A DNA stretch of 64,000 nucleotides, from contig NZ_CP130945.1 of assembly GCF_050389805.1 (NCBI RefSeq), positions 2,976,001 to 3,040,000 on the forward strand. Direction: 5' to 3'. The position numbers and the translations under genes were made by a program. Source of the DNA: Bacillus_BD sp050389805 (GTDB taxonomy: Bacteria; Bacillota; Bacilli; Bacillales; Cytobacillaceae). Below the pieces are notes generated by a model. That model was given only the letters and a program-made list of their open reading frames with translations, had not been told where the DNA came from and ran no database searches. Positions 24,733 to 33,123 of the stretch are shown here, piece by piece (within the stretch, counting starts at the first letter, position 1; each line of letters begins with the position of its first letter).

Positions 24733-26698
24733 GTAGAGTAAGAAACTGATTTCAAAGGGATAGCTTTTGCTATCTCTTTTACTTTCAGCTCCTCCTCATC
24801 AAACCGTACGTGAAGTTTTCCTTCATACGGCTTTCCGACGTTCTTCTTTCCTTGGCTTTACAGCGTCTAACTAGCTAATTTCACTAATATATGTTTCACT
24901 TCTTTTCTTACATCCTTTAAATTTCCATGTTTCTTACGATTATTTCTCTTTTTGTTATGAAATAAGGTAAGTCGTTCTAATACATACCAGTCGATTCTAT
25001 TTAGCCATTTCTTTGCGTGAGCCGAGATAAGATAGTAATTCTTGAAACCTTGCAGTTTCCTATTTAGCCCTTTTACTAACTCTCTGATATCCAAGTATAA
25101 TTTATTCCTTGGTTCTGTATAGGCTTTAATCTTAGAACGCATTTTCTTCATCGCATTCCTCTTAGGTATATGTGACATGACATATAACGTGTTTCCACCT
25201 TTTCGTCTGATTGGAAACTTCCGATTATGAAATCCTAGAAAATCGAAACCATCTATGTCATTCCACAGATTAACTAGTCTCGATTTATTTCTATTAATAG
25301 TAAGGTCAAGTTTCCTCATTATTGATTGGATGACCTTTATACTTTCAAGTGCTTGTTGTTTGGTTTTACACATAATGACGAAGTCATCCGCATACCTTAT
25401 GAGTTCACCCAAGTCTTTGAACTTCTTCTCCCAAAGCATATCCATTGTATTTAGGTAGATATTAGCTAAAAGAGGTGAAATTACACCACCTTGCGGTGTA
25501 CCAGTAATTGGATTTCTTATTTTGCCTTCCTCCATTATGCCTGACTCTAGCCATTTTCGAACAAGCTTTAAAACCCGTCGATCACTAATCCTTTGTTCTA
25601 ATATTTTCATCAACTTGTATTGATTAATATTATCGAAATATCCTTGGATATCGACGTCTACTACCCAAAAACATTTCTTACTGGCTTTTCTTATCTTTGC
25701 CATCGCTTGATGGGCATTTCGCTTTGGACGAAAACCAAACGAACAGTCATGAAAGTCAGCCTCGAATATTGGTTCAATAACCATTTTCGTTGCCATCTGT
25801 ACGACCCGATCTTTAATAGTTGGAATTCCTAATGGACGTTTCTTTCCATCATCCTTTGGAATATAGGTTCTTAGGACTGGACTAGGGTGATAACGCTTCT
25901 CCTTTAGTTCCAAATAGAGCTCGTTCATAAATTTCTTTTCCCCGTACTCCAAGACGATTTGTTCAATCGTCTGTCCATCGACACCTCCACTTCCTTTCTT
26001 TCGTTTCACACGTTGCCATGCCTCCCATAGAATATCAGGACGATAGATTTTGTCATATAAAGCGTGAAATCTTCGAGTTGGACATTCCTTGGCACAAAGA
26101 TATAACGTCTTCCAGAGTTCTTGAGCTTTTACTTTATTGGTGTAGTTAGTCATTTTCCTGACATTCACTGACTCTTACCTCCTTCTGACATATGAACGAA
26201 GTAGGGTAATGGCTTGCGCCGTCCTTCCCTAGACAATGTTGTGTTGTCATTGTCATTAATGGTACTATGACCCCCTCCGACTCCCTCTCATCCATCCACC
26301 ACTTCGTTTGCACTTATAGGTTTCTGCTTTACTTTCGTTAGAAAGTGACAAGGAGGGTATCCCCAGTTCCGCTAACTACTTTACTAACATGTCGCTCCCC
26401 ATACCCCGAGAGATTCATCGGTGCTGCTATTCCAAGATCTTCACACCTTCCATGGTCTTCGCCCATTATCCCAAGGCTCGACTTCTCTTTGGCTACCGTA
26501 GGTAGGTTCTTTTGACGAGACGGCAGGATTCACTTTATGTTACAACCTGTTAGTTTGCTCGCACTCCGCTAGGGAGTTACTTTGTCACAGGGCTTCAACC
26601 TTAGAATTTCTTCACCAGTTGCCTGTCAGCTACTGAGCGTCTTGGTACTTACTCAGGTTGGACTTTCACCAACTAGCAATTAACGGCTTGCTGGGCAC
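24733..26698 (-). mobile_element. Group II intron, probably class C (IIC)
   Basis: On the minus strand the element starts with GTGCCC at 26698 and ends with TTACTCTAC at 24733, about 1.97 kb. Domain V at 24801-24833 has the AGCCGTATG...CACGTACGGTT catalytic hairpin; domain VI follows. The ORF in domain IV is a reverse transcriptase/maturase without an endonuclease domain. The 5' end sits 5-15 bases behind the T-run of the upstream gene's terminator, the target preference of IIC introns. Exact boundaries need a structure model. Confidence 0.88.
24867..26168 (-). CDS. ltrA: Group II intron reverse transcriptase/maturase
   Basis: 433 residues. The reverse-transcriptase domain has RPLGIPTIKDRVVQMATKMV, GFRPKRNAHQA, DVDIQGYFDNI with its aspartates, GTPQGGVISPLLANIYL and the catalytic RYADDFVIM near residue 265. 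The maturase X domain follows (about 320-400). There is no C-terminal HNH endonuclease, as in class C introns. It splices the host intron and copies it into new sites. It is encoded inside domain IV of the intron at 24733-26698. Reading frame is intact, so the intron may still be active. Confidence 0.93.
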   Translation of the reverse strand: MNVRKMTNYTNKVKAQELWKTLYLCAKECPTRRFHALYDKIYRPDILWEAWQRVKRKKGSGGVDGQTIEQIVLEYGEKKFMNELYLELKEKRYHPSPVLRTYIPKDDGKKRPLGIPTIKDRVVQMATKMVIEPIFEADFHDCSFGFRPKRNAHQAMAKIRKASKKCFWVVDVDIQGYFDNINQYKLMKILEQRISDRRVLKLVRKWLESGIMEEGKIRNPITGTPQGGVISPLLANIYLNTMDMLWEKKFKDLGELIRYADDFVIMCKTKQQALESIKVIQSIMRKLDLTINRNKSRLVNLWNDIDGFDFLGFHNRKFPIRRKGGNTLYVMSHIPKRNAMKKMRSKIKAYTEPRNKLYLDIRELVKGLNRKLQGFKNYYLISAHAKKWLNRIDWYVLERLTLFHNKKRNNRKKHGNLKDVRKEVKHILVKLAS

Positions 26699-26702
26699 GC
26701 GG

Positions 26703-26731
26703 AATAAGAAAAGGACCGCTCATAGCGGTCC
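26703..26731 (-). terminator. Terminator of the HAD phosphatase gene and likely intron target
   Basis: GGACCGCT and AGCGGTCC form the stem, overlapping the stop codon of the gene, followed by TTTTCTTATT. The group II intron begins just beyond it. Confidence 0.85.
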
Positions 26732-27589
26732 ACTACACTCTTCTAAAATCGACTCAATAAACAATGCAACCCCATCTTCATTATGATTCAATGTGATGAC
26801 ATCACATACTTCTTTTACTACCTCATCCGCATTTCCCATTGCAGCACTTTTACCTACAATCTCTAACATGGAAAGGTCATTGTGATTGTCCCCAATTGCA
26901 GCAGTTTCAGATAATTTGACCCCTAGCTTTTGTGTTAAAAGTTTTAACGCATTTCCTTTTGATGCCTGTTCATTTTGTAAATGAAAATTATATCGACCCG
27001 ATTGAACAACAGTTAAATGGGGTAATGCAGTATATTTCTCCCAACCCTTTTTAAGTTTGTCTTCAAGATATGAAATGACCAAAATATTATAGATATCCAT
27101 GTCTCGGTTCATCAGTTCTTTATAAGATGAAATAAATGTAAAAGCAGATTGGCTAAATTGAATATCTATCCCTCGACGAATTAAGGCATTTTCTTCATCT
27201 GTCCTTACCCCTGCTTCTATTTCATCTATTAGTATTTTTTTTCCATATTCTGGCGCACAAATTTTATTTTCAATGAAAGCTTCATAATAGAATTGATCTT
27301 CCTCTAATTGAATGAGCATGTTCATCGCCTGTTGTTTATCAAGAGGACAGGATTGAAATAATTTCCCCTCCGGTGAGTGGATCGTAGCCCCATTAGTTGC
27401 AATAATCCATGGGTTTATATCAAGTTCTTTAAAAAACGAGGCGGCATCAAAGTCTGCCCGTCCTGTAGCAACGACAATTTCTACTCCTTTTTCATTTGCA
27501 CGCTTTATTGCGTCTATATTTCTTTGACTGATTGTTATTTCGTCGTTCAAGAGTGTTCCATCTAAATCGATGGCGATTAATTTAATCAT
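26720..27589 (-). CDS. Cof-type HAD-IIB phosphatase
   Basis: 289 residues. Motif I DLDGTLLND (residues 8-16) holds the nucleophile aspartate, motif II is in VATGRADF near 41, motif III is the lysine near 206 (EQASKGNALKLL), and motif IV is GDNHNDLSMLE near 233. The cap is inserted between motifs II and III as in Cof proteins. These enzymes dephosphorylate sugar phosphates, flavin or PLP; the substrate here cannot be told. ATG behind AAGGGGAATC. Divergent from the cidR-like gene. Confidence 0.92.
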   Translation of the reverse strand: MIKLIAIDLDGTLLNDEITISQRNIDAIKRANEKGVEIVVATGRADFDAASFFKELDINPWIIATNGATIHSPEGKLFQSCPLDKQQAMNMLIQLEEDQFYYEAFIENKICAPEYGKKILIDEIEAGVRTDEENALIRRGIDIQFSQSAFTFISSYKELMNRDMDIYNILVISYLEDKLKKGWEKYTALPHLTVVQSGRYNFHLQNEQASKGNALKLLTQKLGVKLSETAAIGDNHNDLSMLEIVGKSAAMGNADEVVKEVCDVITLNHNEDGVALFIESILEECSGPL

Positions 27590-27732
27590 TTAGATTCCCC
27601 TTTTTGTACATGTGTCCTACAATTGTTCTACTAATTATAACTCACGATTATTTTTATAATTTGGCTAAATTCTTCTCTATGATTTTAGTATAATAATAGT
27701 AATAGATCCAATGAAACGATGGTGTTTAAAAG

Positions 27733-28611
27733 ATGGATATTCGACAACTCCAATATTTTCTTGAAGTGGCACGCCAAAAAAACATGACGAAAGCAGCAGA
27801 GATTTTACACGTTTCCCAACCTGCACTAAGCAAAATGGTCAAAGGTCTTGAAGAAGAACTGGGAATGACGTTAATCATTCGATCCAATAAGGCAAGTGAA
27901 GTAACCGATGCAGGCTTGATTGTAACAGAGTATGCGAAGAAAATGATTGCTTTATTGGACGAAATGTATGTGACATTATCTGATATGTCCAACTTACAAC
28001 ATGGCTCAATTCATATTGGTATCCCCCCGATTGCAGGTAGTTTATTTTTTCCAAAGGTAATTGCGGAATTCCATGCGGCGTTTTCAAATATAAAAATTAA
28101 TATTACGGAATTTCCTGCACCAAAACTTACAAAAAAAGTATTGGATGGAGAAATTGATCTAGGAATTGCGGTTCTTCCGATCCATGAACAGGATACCATT
28201 ACCTATCCGATCGTAAATGAGAATATGAAGCTCCTTGTTCATATTGATCACCCTCTGGCTAAAAAGGAGCATGTACCGCTTCACGAGTTGAAGGACGAAG
28301 AGTTTATTTTTATTAGTGAGGATTTTGCCTTGCACGATATCATTTGGAATCATTGTATCCAAGCTGGTTTCCAGCCGAAAATTCTATTTAAAAGTATGCA
28401 ATGGGATTTCATGTCCGAAATGGTCGCTGCTCATTTAGGCGTGACTATCTTACCAGAGTCCATTTGCAACCGAATAGACAATAACAAGATTACATACCTT
28501 GACATCACTCCCTCGATTCCATGGGATCTTGCTGTTATTACTAAGAAGGATAAATATATTTCTAACGCCGCACAAACATTTATTAATTTTATGTTAAAAC
28601 AAATGCAATAA
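27733..28611 (+). CDS. cidR: LysR-family regulator, probably CidR
   Basis: 292 residues. The winged helix-turn-helix is MDIRQLQYFLEVARQKNMTK with AAEILHVSQPALSKMVKGLE behind it; the effector-binding domain starts near residue 90 (GSIHIGIPPIAGSLFFPKVI). It lies directly upstream of cidA/cidB-type genes in the same orientation, which supports CidR, the activator of cidAB in low-pH or acetate-rich conditions in Bacillus and Staphylococcus. A terminator and a perfect 11-bp dyad separate it from cidA. Ribosome binding site is weak. Confidence 0.85.
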   Translation: MDIRQLQYFLEVARQKNMTKAAEILHVSQPALSKMVKGLEEELGMTLIIRSNKASEVTDAGLIVTEYAKKMIALLDEMYVTLSDMSNLQHGSIHIGIPPIAGSLFFPKVIAEFHAAFSNIKINITEFPAPKLTKKVLDGEIDLGIAVLPIHEQDTITYPIVNENMKLLVHIDHPLAKKEHVPLHELKDEEFIFISEDFALHDIIWNHCIQAGFQPKILFKSMQWDFMSEMVAAHLGVTILPESICNRIDNNKITYLDITPSIPWDLAVITKKDKYISNAAQTFINFMLKQMQ

Positions 28612-28620
28612 TGAACTAAA

Positions 28621-28651
28621 TCCTTACCAAAAAATTGGTGAGGTTTTTTTT
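28621..28651 (+). terminator. Terminator of cidR
   Basis: CCTTACCAA and TTGGTGAGG (one wobble pair) followed by eight T. Confidence 0.8.
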
Positions 28652-28695
28652 AGTTATGAAAACCTTTTCTTATAAAAAAAAACCTTTTCATAACT
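28652..28695 (+). promoter_or_regulatory. Perfect 11-bp dyad upstream of cidA
   Basis: AGTTATGAAAA and TTTTCATAACT, separated by 22 bp, lie between the cidR terminator and cidA. It is a candidate LysR-type operator. Confidence 0.5.
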
Positions 28696-28796
28696 TTTAG
28701 TTATATCAATGATGAAATAAATGTATTTTACCCTTGATCCTTTACGATTTATAGTAAGGATATTAAATGATTGGTAAGGATTAAGGAGTGATTATC

Positions 28797-29165
28797 GTGA
28801 AAAAAATCATCACGATTTTATTACAAATTTTATTTATACATGTTTTTTTATTTCTTGGCTCAGCGGTTAAGGCAATTGTTCCATTACCCATTCCAGCATC
28901 AATGGTTGGTCTACTTCTTTTGTTTCTGGCTTTATGGTTAGGAATTATAAAATTGGAATGGGTAGAACAAGGAGGAAATTGGTTATTAGCTGAATTATTG
29001 TTGTTCTTTATCCCTTCTGCAGTTGGTATTGTTAATTACGAAGAAATGTTAAGCTGGCAAGGATTAAAATCTATTCTACTAGTTGGAATCAGTACTTTTA
29101 TCGTCATAAGTGCTACGGCATTTATAGCTGAAAGATTAAACAGTTGGAAAGTGAGGGAGATGTGA
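28797..29165 (+). CDS. cidA: CidA/LrgA-family holin-like membrane protein
   Basis: 122 residues from GTG 28797, eight bases behind AAGGAG; an in-frame GTG at 28788 overlaps that site and is rejected. About four membrane helices. The PLPIPASMVGLLLLFLALWL segment (about 29-48) is the CidA/LrgA signature. The family was first described as holin-like, but later work supports export or uptake of pyruvate and small acids with CidB/LrgB. Directly coupled to cidB, which starts two bases after its stop. Confidence 0.9.
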   Translation: MKKIITILLQILFIHVFLFLGSAVKAIVPLPIPASMVGLLLLFLALWLGIIKLEWVEQGGNWLLAELLLFFIPSAVGIVNYEEMLSWQGLKSILLVGISTFIVISATAFIAERLNSWKVREM

Positions 29166-29167
29166 AA

Positions 29168-29860
29168 ATGAGTATGATGATCGCGATCATTGGAACGATG
29201 ACCATTTACTATTTAGCAAAAAAGGTTTATAAAAAGTGGTCTTATCCTTTTTTTAATCCTTTACTTCTTAGTACTACTGTCATTATCGCCATTCTCTATT
29301 TTATAAATGTTCCCGCAAATACGTATATTGATCAGGCAAAAGGAATTACCCATTTGCTCGGTCCTGCGACGGTGGCCTTTGCGATTCCGATTTATAAATA
29401 TATGCCATTGTTAAAAAAATACTTTGCAAATATTGTCGTCAGTATCTCAAGCGGTTCCTTAGTTTCGATTTTGTCTTCCTTTGTAATAGCATTAATCGTG
29501 CATTTAAATCCTGAACTAACGATGAGTATTCTTCCCCGTTCAGTAACAACACCTGTTGCAATTGAAATTTCTCAAGGAATCGGCGGTTTACCATCGTTAA
29601 CAACGATTTTTGTGATTATCACAGGAATCATCGGAGGTGTCATGGGTCCATATATTATTAAATGGTTTTCGATTCAGTCACCGATTGCCCGGGGGCTAGC
29701 ACTAGGTATGGGTGCTCATGGATCGGGAACAAGTGCAGCAATGGAATATGGGGAAAAAGAAGCAACTTTTTCAATGATTGGTCTAATTTTTGCCGCTTGG
29801 ATTTCACTCTTCTGGGTCAACTCATTAATTCCATCTTTACTACTATTTATTCGTATATAA
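29168..29860 (+). CDS. cidB: CidB/LrgB-family membrane protein
   Basis: 230 residues from ATG 29168, eight bases behind GGGAG; earlier in-frame starts overlap cidA and are less likely. Seven or so membrane helices, with family segments LLGPATVAFAIPIYKYMPLL, LPRSVTTPVAIEISQGIGGL and GLALGMGAHGSGTSAAMEYG. The partner CidA is encoded immediately upstream. Together they are believed to form a small-acid (pyruvate/acetate) transport or holin/antiholin system. Confidence 0.92.
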   Translation: MSMMIAIIGTMTIYYLAKKVYKKWSYPFFNPLLLSTTVIIAILYFINVPANTYIDQAKGITHLLGPATVAFAIPIYKYMPLLKKYFANIVVSISSGSLVSILSSFVIALIVHLNPELTMSILPRSVTTPVAIEISQGIGGLPSLTTIFVIITGIIGGVMGPYIIKWFSIQSPIARGLALGMGAHGSGTSAAMEYGEKEATFSMIGLIFAAWISLFWVNSLIPSLLLFIRI

Positions 29861-29902
29861 GGAAAACCTTCTTCAAAACCTAATTTGGAGAAGGTTCTTT
29901 TT
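29861..29902. terminator. Terminator between cidB and nnr
   Basis: GAAAACCTTCTTC pairs with GGAGAAGGTTC and runs into TTTTTCTTT on the plus strand. Confidence 0.75.
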
Positions 29903-29904
29903 CT

Positions 29905-31335
29905 TTAACGATCAAAATTATAGCTTATTTTTGGTATCAACTTGTCAAAATCATGTGCCGTCATGGTTTGATTTCCATTTTGTTTAATCCATTCATCCGC
30001 GCACACACCGTGAATATAAACAGCGTTTGCCACCGCAGCATGGATGTCATTGTGTGTATTAACACTAGCTAAAAGCATTCCAGTGAGAGTATCCCCTGTT
30101 CCTCCTTTTGAAAGTGCACGATTACCGGTCGTGTTAATGATCCCCGAACCATCTGGAAACGCAATGACGGTGTACTCCCCTTTAAGAACAACAATCAGTC
30201 CATGTTCCTTAGCATAAAGGGAGGCTAGCTCAATACGATTTTTTTGAATGTCAGTGGATGTCTTTCCAGTAAGACGACGAAATTCACCTGGATGTGGGGT
30301 TAGAATAGTAGGTGTTTCTCGTTTTTGGTAATTTCTCGGACTTAAAGCTCCAGCATCAAGAATGACGGGAACCCTCAATTTTAATACTTCTTGTACGAAA
30401 CTTTCTAACTGATCGTCAGGATTTAGACCTGGTCCAATCGCAATACTAGAGAAATCGTGTTGCTGCAAAGATGAACGATCAAATAAATAGGTTGCTTCAG
30501 GGACAAATCCCCCGATCAAAACAGAAGCATGTCTTGTTGTCGCAATAGACAATTTCCCAATGCCAAACCGAATCGCTCCTATTGCTGCCAATGCCGCACT
30601 CCCAGGCATTTCATCACTGCCGGCAATTAATAAACCTGTACCAAATGTTCCTTTATGAGTGTTACCGGTTAGCTTTAACAATGTGTTACGAACGTCCTCC
30701 TCGCTCCAAACTTTCCATTGACTCGTATGACGAAGACCAATGTCAATAACCTCAGTTCTACCAAAATAATTCGATGATGGATATAAAAAAGTCGAAGGTT
30801 TATATCCATGTAACGCATATGTATAGTCAGCTTTTACAGCCCATTCGTCAACATCTCCTATGTCAGATGAAACACCTGTCGGTACATCAATTGCAATGAC
30901 CTTTCCCTCTTGTGCATTGATCCATCTAGTGACTGAGGTCAAATTTTCATGAAGTGGAAGCCGACTCCCGACCCCTAGCAAGCAATCAACAATTACATCC
31001 GATTGTAAATTATCCGTAAAGTGATTGATTTCATAACCGCAAGCCTGATAATACGTTAAATGTTCATGGGCGGTTTGTGTTTTAGGTAACCCTAGTGGAA
31101 ATAGTAGACTTGCATGATATCCGTTATTTTTTAAATAACGGGCAAGGGCAATTCCATCTCCGCCATTATTTCCTTTTCCTGCTAAAATCACTATTTTATC
31201 AGTGCGTTTGATTTTTTTCTTCAGTTGGTGATATAAACCGCTACCTGCATTTTCCATTAATGCAAATAAAGTCATTCCTGTTTGTTGAGCTAGCATATCA
31301 ATTTCCTTTATTTGTTGACCCGTATAAATGTACAA
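29905..31335 (-). CDS. nnr: Bifunctional NAD(P)H-hydrate epimerase/dehydratase
   Basis: 476 residues. N-terminal YjeF_N epimerase domain (1-205) with GKGNNGGDGIALARYLK near 53 and DVPTGVSSD near 150. C-terminal ribokinase-like dehydratase (about 215-470) with GSDEMPGSAALAAIGAIRFG, AIGPGLN, LTPHPGEF and the catalytic block GNRALSKGGTGDTLTGMLL. It repairs hydrated NAD(P)H, using ADP. Fused form as in many Firmicutes; Bacillus subtilis carries the dehydratase alone. Start is TTG 31335 behind GGAGGGG. Confidence 0.93.
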   Translation of the reverse strand: MYIYTGQQIKEIDMLAQQTGMTLFALMENAGSGLYHQLKKKIKRTDKIVILAGKGNNGGDGIALARYLKNNGYHASLLFPLGLPKTQTAHEHLTYYQACGYEINHFTDNLQSDVIVDCLLGVGSRLPLHENLTSVTRWINAQEGKVIAIDVPTGVSSDIGDVDEWAVKADYTYALHGYKPSTFLYPSSNYFGRTEVIDIGLRHTSQWKVWSEEDVRNTLLKLTGNTHKGTFGTGLLIAGSDEMPGSAALAAIGAIRFGIGKLSIATTRHASVLIGGFVPEATYLFDRSSLQQHDFSSIAIGPGLNPDDQLESFVQEVLKLRVPVILDAGALSPRNYQKRETPTILTPHPGEFRRLTGKTSTDIQKNRIELASLYAKEHGLIVVLKGEYTVIAFPDGSGIINTTGNRALSKGGTGDTLTGMLLASVNTHNDIHAAVANAVYIHGVCADEWIKQNGNQTMTAHDFDKLIPKISYNFDR

Positions 31336-31467
31336 TAGAACCCCTCCTTCAATTGAACTCCTCCATTACTAGTATAAACCTTTTAGAAAAAGAATGAGAA
31401 AATTACCAACGTGAAAAGATATAGTGTATAATAACGAATGGAATTATGACGAGAGGATGCATGAAAA

Positions 31468-31758
31468 TTGAATATTACTGAATATACCGTTGAAAAAATT
31501 AAAGATCCGACTGGAATTTTATCTGGTGATCGTTATGAATTTTATCTTACAATTGAAGTTCCTGAAGATGATGATTTAGCCGATGAACAAGGTCTGCAGC
31601 TAAAGGTCTTATATGGAGTTGAAGAAAACTTCTCTAAAATTCTTCTATATCATTTTTACAATAGTATCGAAAATAACTATTTGGATTTTGAATTGGAAGA
31701 GGACGAGGTAAAGCTAGTGGATGACTTCTGCCGGAGCCATTATCAAGATGCAGAGTAG
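31468..31758 (+). CDS. DUF6509-type small acidic protein
   Basis: 96 residues, acidic, beginning NITEYTVEKIKDPTGILSGD; the DPTGILSGDRYEFYL stretch resembles a conserved Bacillus family I recall as DUF6509. The start is TTG 31468 behind GAGAGGA; an ATG at 31461 is in another frame and stops quickly. No membrane or cysteine motif. Function unknown. Confidence 0.65.
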   Translation: MNITEYTVEKIKDPTGILSGDRYEFYLTIEVPEDDDLADEQGLQLKVLYGVEENFSKILLYHFYNSIENNYLDFELEEDEVKLVDDFCRSHYQDAE

Positions 31759-31763
31759 ATATT

Positions 31764-31802
31764 TAAAAAGGAATGATACCTTAATGGAATCATTCCTTTT
31801 TA
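31764..31802. terminator. Bidirectional terminator between convergent genes
   Basis: AAAAAGGAATGAT and ATCATTCCTTTTT form a 13-base stem with A- and T-runs in both arms. Confidence 0.88.
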
Positions 31803-31803
31803 C

Positions 31804-32205
31804 TTACACCTCTATCTCTTTTCCCTCTTCCACAATATGAAATAATAAATGGGCCAAATGATGAATCGGGCCATATTCTTGTTCCTCTTCATCACTCTCT
31901 TCTTCATCTTGGAATTCAAGATCATTTAAATATAGCGCCATAAATTCATAAAAGTCATTTTTTTGAAAACCATAACAACCAATTGGGTCTTTATTGTCTT
32001 CTTCATATTGCAAAACAAGATGAGATTGTGCTCCCGATTCATCAAATGCATCAAAAAATACGAAAAAACCGATATTCGTGTCTAATTCAAATAAATGTCT
32101 TGTTCCACCTTCAGTTAATTGATTAAAATCGTCCTCCGTTATTTTTTGAACAGTCATCGAATCTACTTGGTCTTCTTGATGGAATTGAACGGTAAATGAT
32201 TTCAT
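31804..32205 (-). CDS. Hypothetical acidic cytosolic protein
   Basis: 133 residues, very acidic (a DLEFQDEEESDEEEQE run near residue 100). Starts MKSFTVQFHQEDQVDSM behind GAGGAGAGA. No signal peptide, span or known active-site pattern. I do not recognise the family. Terminator shared with the convergent gene. Confidence 0.65.
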   Translation of the reverse strand: MKSFTVQFHQEDQVDSMTVQKITEDDFNQLTEGGTRHLFELDTNIGFFVFFDAFDESGAQSHLVLQYEEDNKDPIGCYGFQKNDFYEFMALYLNDLEFQDEEESDEEEQEYGPIHHLAHLLFHIVEEGKEIEV

Positions 32206-32760
32206 TTTATCTCTCCTCGTAATAGCTTGTCACCTAAAGTATGTACACTAGGTATCCATTCTAATACAAACTCTTGGTAATTACTATCTGTTTCGTCAAT
32301 CGAAAGGAAAAAATAAACATTTCCTCTTTTTATACCTGTTAAAGGAATTTAAATTACGCAGTAGCTTTGATCCAGTTGTACAAGAAGGGATTTTTTAAAA
32401 TTTATGACATACATGGTTTGTTTGGGATAAATAAGAATAGGGTCATATAAGCATTTTTTGAAATGAATTTACAATGAAAAAAACAATTCACTGAATTACG
32501 TTCGATAATCAATTTTGAATATTTCGAACAACAACGGTTAAATCGTATACAGATGATAGTTTAAATCTGTTTACATGTTTACTCTTAATAACCATTAAGA
32601 GATTAAGCCAAAGCCCTTTAGAAGGTTGAATCAAATTCTGAATATATTGTAAAAGGGTGTTCTTAGGAAAAATTTACTTAAAAATGCAAGTAAATGCTGC
32701 GTCATTTTTAAGTAGTTATGAGCTATAAACTGGAATTTTTGTACGATTCTAAAACACTCA
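32206..32760. other. 555-bp gene-free stretch with one strong inverted repeat
   Basis: AT-rich. ACTTAAAAATG at 32676-32686 pairs perfectly with CATTTTTAAGT at 32703-32713, and a smaller CTCTTAAT/ATTAAGAG dyad lies near 32582. No open frame with a ribosome binding site is seen; it may be decayed DNA or a long leader of the 32205 gene. Confidence 0.5.
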
Positions 32761-32787
32761 AAAAAGCCCGCTAATGGATAGCGGGCC
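32761..32787 (-). terminator. Terminator of the first cold-shock gene
   Basis: On the minus strand GCCCGCTA and TAGCGGGC followed by six T. Confidence 0.88.
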
Positions 32788-32798
32788 TTTGTCAATCA

Positions 32799-32999
32799 TT
32801 ATATTCTTTGAACATTAATAGCTTGAGGTCCACGTTGACCTTGTTCTATGTCAAAACTTACTTCTTGGCCTTCGTCAAGAGTTTTGAAACCTTCGCTTTG
32901 AATCGCAGAATAGTGTACGAAAACATCATCGCCACCTTCTTGCTCAATAAATCCAAAACCTTTTTCTGCGTTAAACCATTTTACTTTTCCTGTTGCCAT
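32799..32999 (-). CDS. Cold-shock protein (CspA family), copy 1
   Basis: 66 residues, the usual length. RNA-binding motifs are intact: RNP1 KGFGFIEQ near 13 and RNP2 DVFVHYSAI near 25. Binds single-stranded nucleic acid and melts RNA structure, acting as an RNA chaperone. ATG behind AGGAGGAAAAAGT. Lies 124 bp downstream of the RNA helicase cshA on the same strand; the pairing of Csp and DEAD-box helicase is known to be functional in Bacillus cold adaptation. A second copy is at 34829. Confidence 0.93.
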   Translation of the reverse strand: MATGKVKWFNAEKGFGFIEQEGGDDVFVHYSAIQSEGFKTLDEGQEVSFDIEQGQRGPQAINVQRI

Positions 33000-33123
33000 T
33001 ACTTTTTCCTCCTAAATCTGGTAAAAACAAAATCAGAATCAGTGATTCTGTCCCTATTAATATGTCTACTTTTCATCATTTTTATAAGGGGTTTCCAATA
33101 TTTTTACGAAATATTATTTTATA

